From Zasmidium citrigriseum (Eukaryota; Ascomycota; Dothideomycetes; Mycosphaerellales; Mycosphaerellaceae), in the NCBI GenBank assembly GCA_002786025.1, contig NHNW01000048.1, forward strand, positions 186,001-250,000: a DNA stretch of 64,000 bases, read 5' to 3'. The notes below the pieces were generated by a model. That model saw nothing but the letters and a program-made list of their open reading frames with translations. It was not told the origin of the DNA and did no database searches. The position numbers and the translations under genes were made by a program. Of this stretch, positions 63,874 to 64,000 are shown piece by piece; position 1 is the first letter of the stretch, and each line of letters opens with the position of its first letter.

Positions 63874-64000
63874 TTAAATGCTCGGTCGTAACAGATATTC
63901 GTTCTTCAGATCCTTCTCCTGGATCAACACCAGAACCGGCTCAAATCGACAGACACTCCTCGAGGCTTTCTGGACTTCTAATCCATCGATCTGTAGAGGT
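63874..64000 (-). CDS. C-terminal end of an unidentified gene (partial)
   Basis: The last 41 codons of a minus-strand frame that runs off the window, ending EYLLRPSI and a TAA at 63874-63876. The reading (LEVQKASRSVCRFEPVLVLIQEKDLKNEY) has plausible amino-acid composition but is too short to identify. Confidence 0.3.
   Translation of the reverse strand, partial: PLQIDGLEVQKASRSVCRFEPVLVLIQEKDLKNEYLLRPSI

Noticed and set aside
63407..63877. 156-residue plus-strand frame at the right end
   Set aside because: Composition unlike protein, no domain, and it overlaps the probable 3' flank of a minus-strand gene.
1..64000. CRISPR arrays or bacterial operons
   Set aside because: The DNA is eukaryotic with spliceosomal introns; no spaced repeat array was seen.

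Overview
The window is nuclear DNA of a filamentous ascomycete (Pezizomycotina; a dothideomycete is a reasonable but unproven guess). The evidence is short introns (45-107 nt) with GTRNGT donors and CTRAC-type branch sites, typical fungal families (2EXR/F-box, NACHT, Zn2Cys6, GPI-anchored Ser/Thr-rich and small secreted proteins), and a block saturated with RIP-type mutation. Exon structures given here were built by hand from splice signals and frame.

Left part (1-34.4 kb), gene-dense: a 2EXR protein, a SAM methyltransferase, a NACHT NTPase, a small cysteine-rich secreted protein, a GNAT acetyltransferase, a repeat-rich secreted protein, a class-3 lipase, a multi-pass membrane protein, a tandem pair of related genes with and without a RING-H2 finger, the ribosomal protein uL5 / SmB divergent pair, a GPI-anchored protein, three related F-box genes, ornithine aminotransferase divergent from an Upc2-like Zn2Cys6 factor, a tandem pair of low-complexity genes, and a SWIB-domain (UAF30-like) protein.

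Centre (34,429-46,512): a 12-kb DNA transposon. It has 19-bp terminal inverted repeats (16/19 matching), a perfect 9-bp target duplication, and a subterminal hairpin at each end. Its interior has lost nearly all CpA and TpG but kept CpG, as expected of extreme RIP. Ignoring the RIP-type stops, one plus-strand frame runs about 6.4 kb and encodes a RecQ-like helicase followed by a DUF6589-like region. Two diverged copies of an unrecognised gene lie on the minus strand. The design recalls helicase-bearing Academ-type transposons.

Right part (46.5-64 kb): four ubiquitin-like genes (five ubiquitin-like domains) share a phase-0 intron position; three end in Arg/Lys-Gly-Ser instead of Gly-Gly, and two carry single in-frame stops. 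Among and after them lie a secreted 8-Cys protein, a WD40-like protein, an aldo-keto reductase divergent from methylthioribose-1-phosphate isomerase, a coiled-coil protein, a membrane-anchored gamma-glutamylcyclotransferase-like protein, a 1,406-residue disordered nuclear-type protein, and the 3' end of one more gene.

There is no operon-like pathway cluster; gene order looks like ordinary fungal chromosome with one large transposon insertion beside a lineage-specific, decaying ubiquitin-like family.
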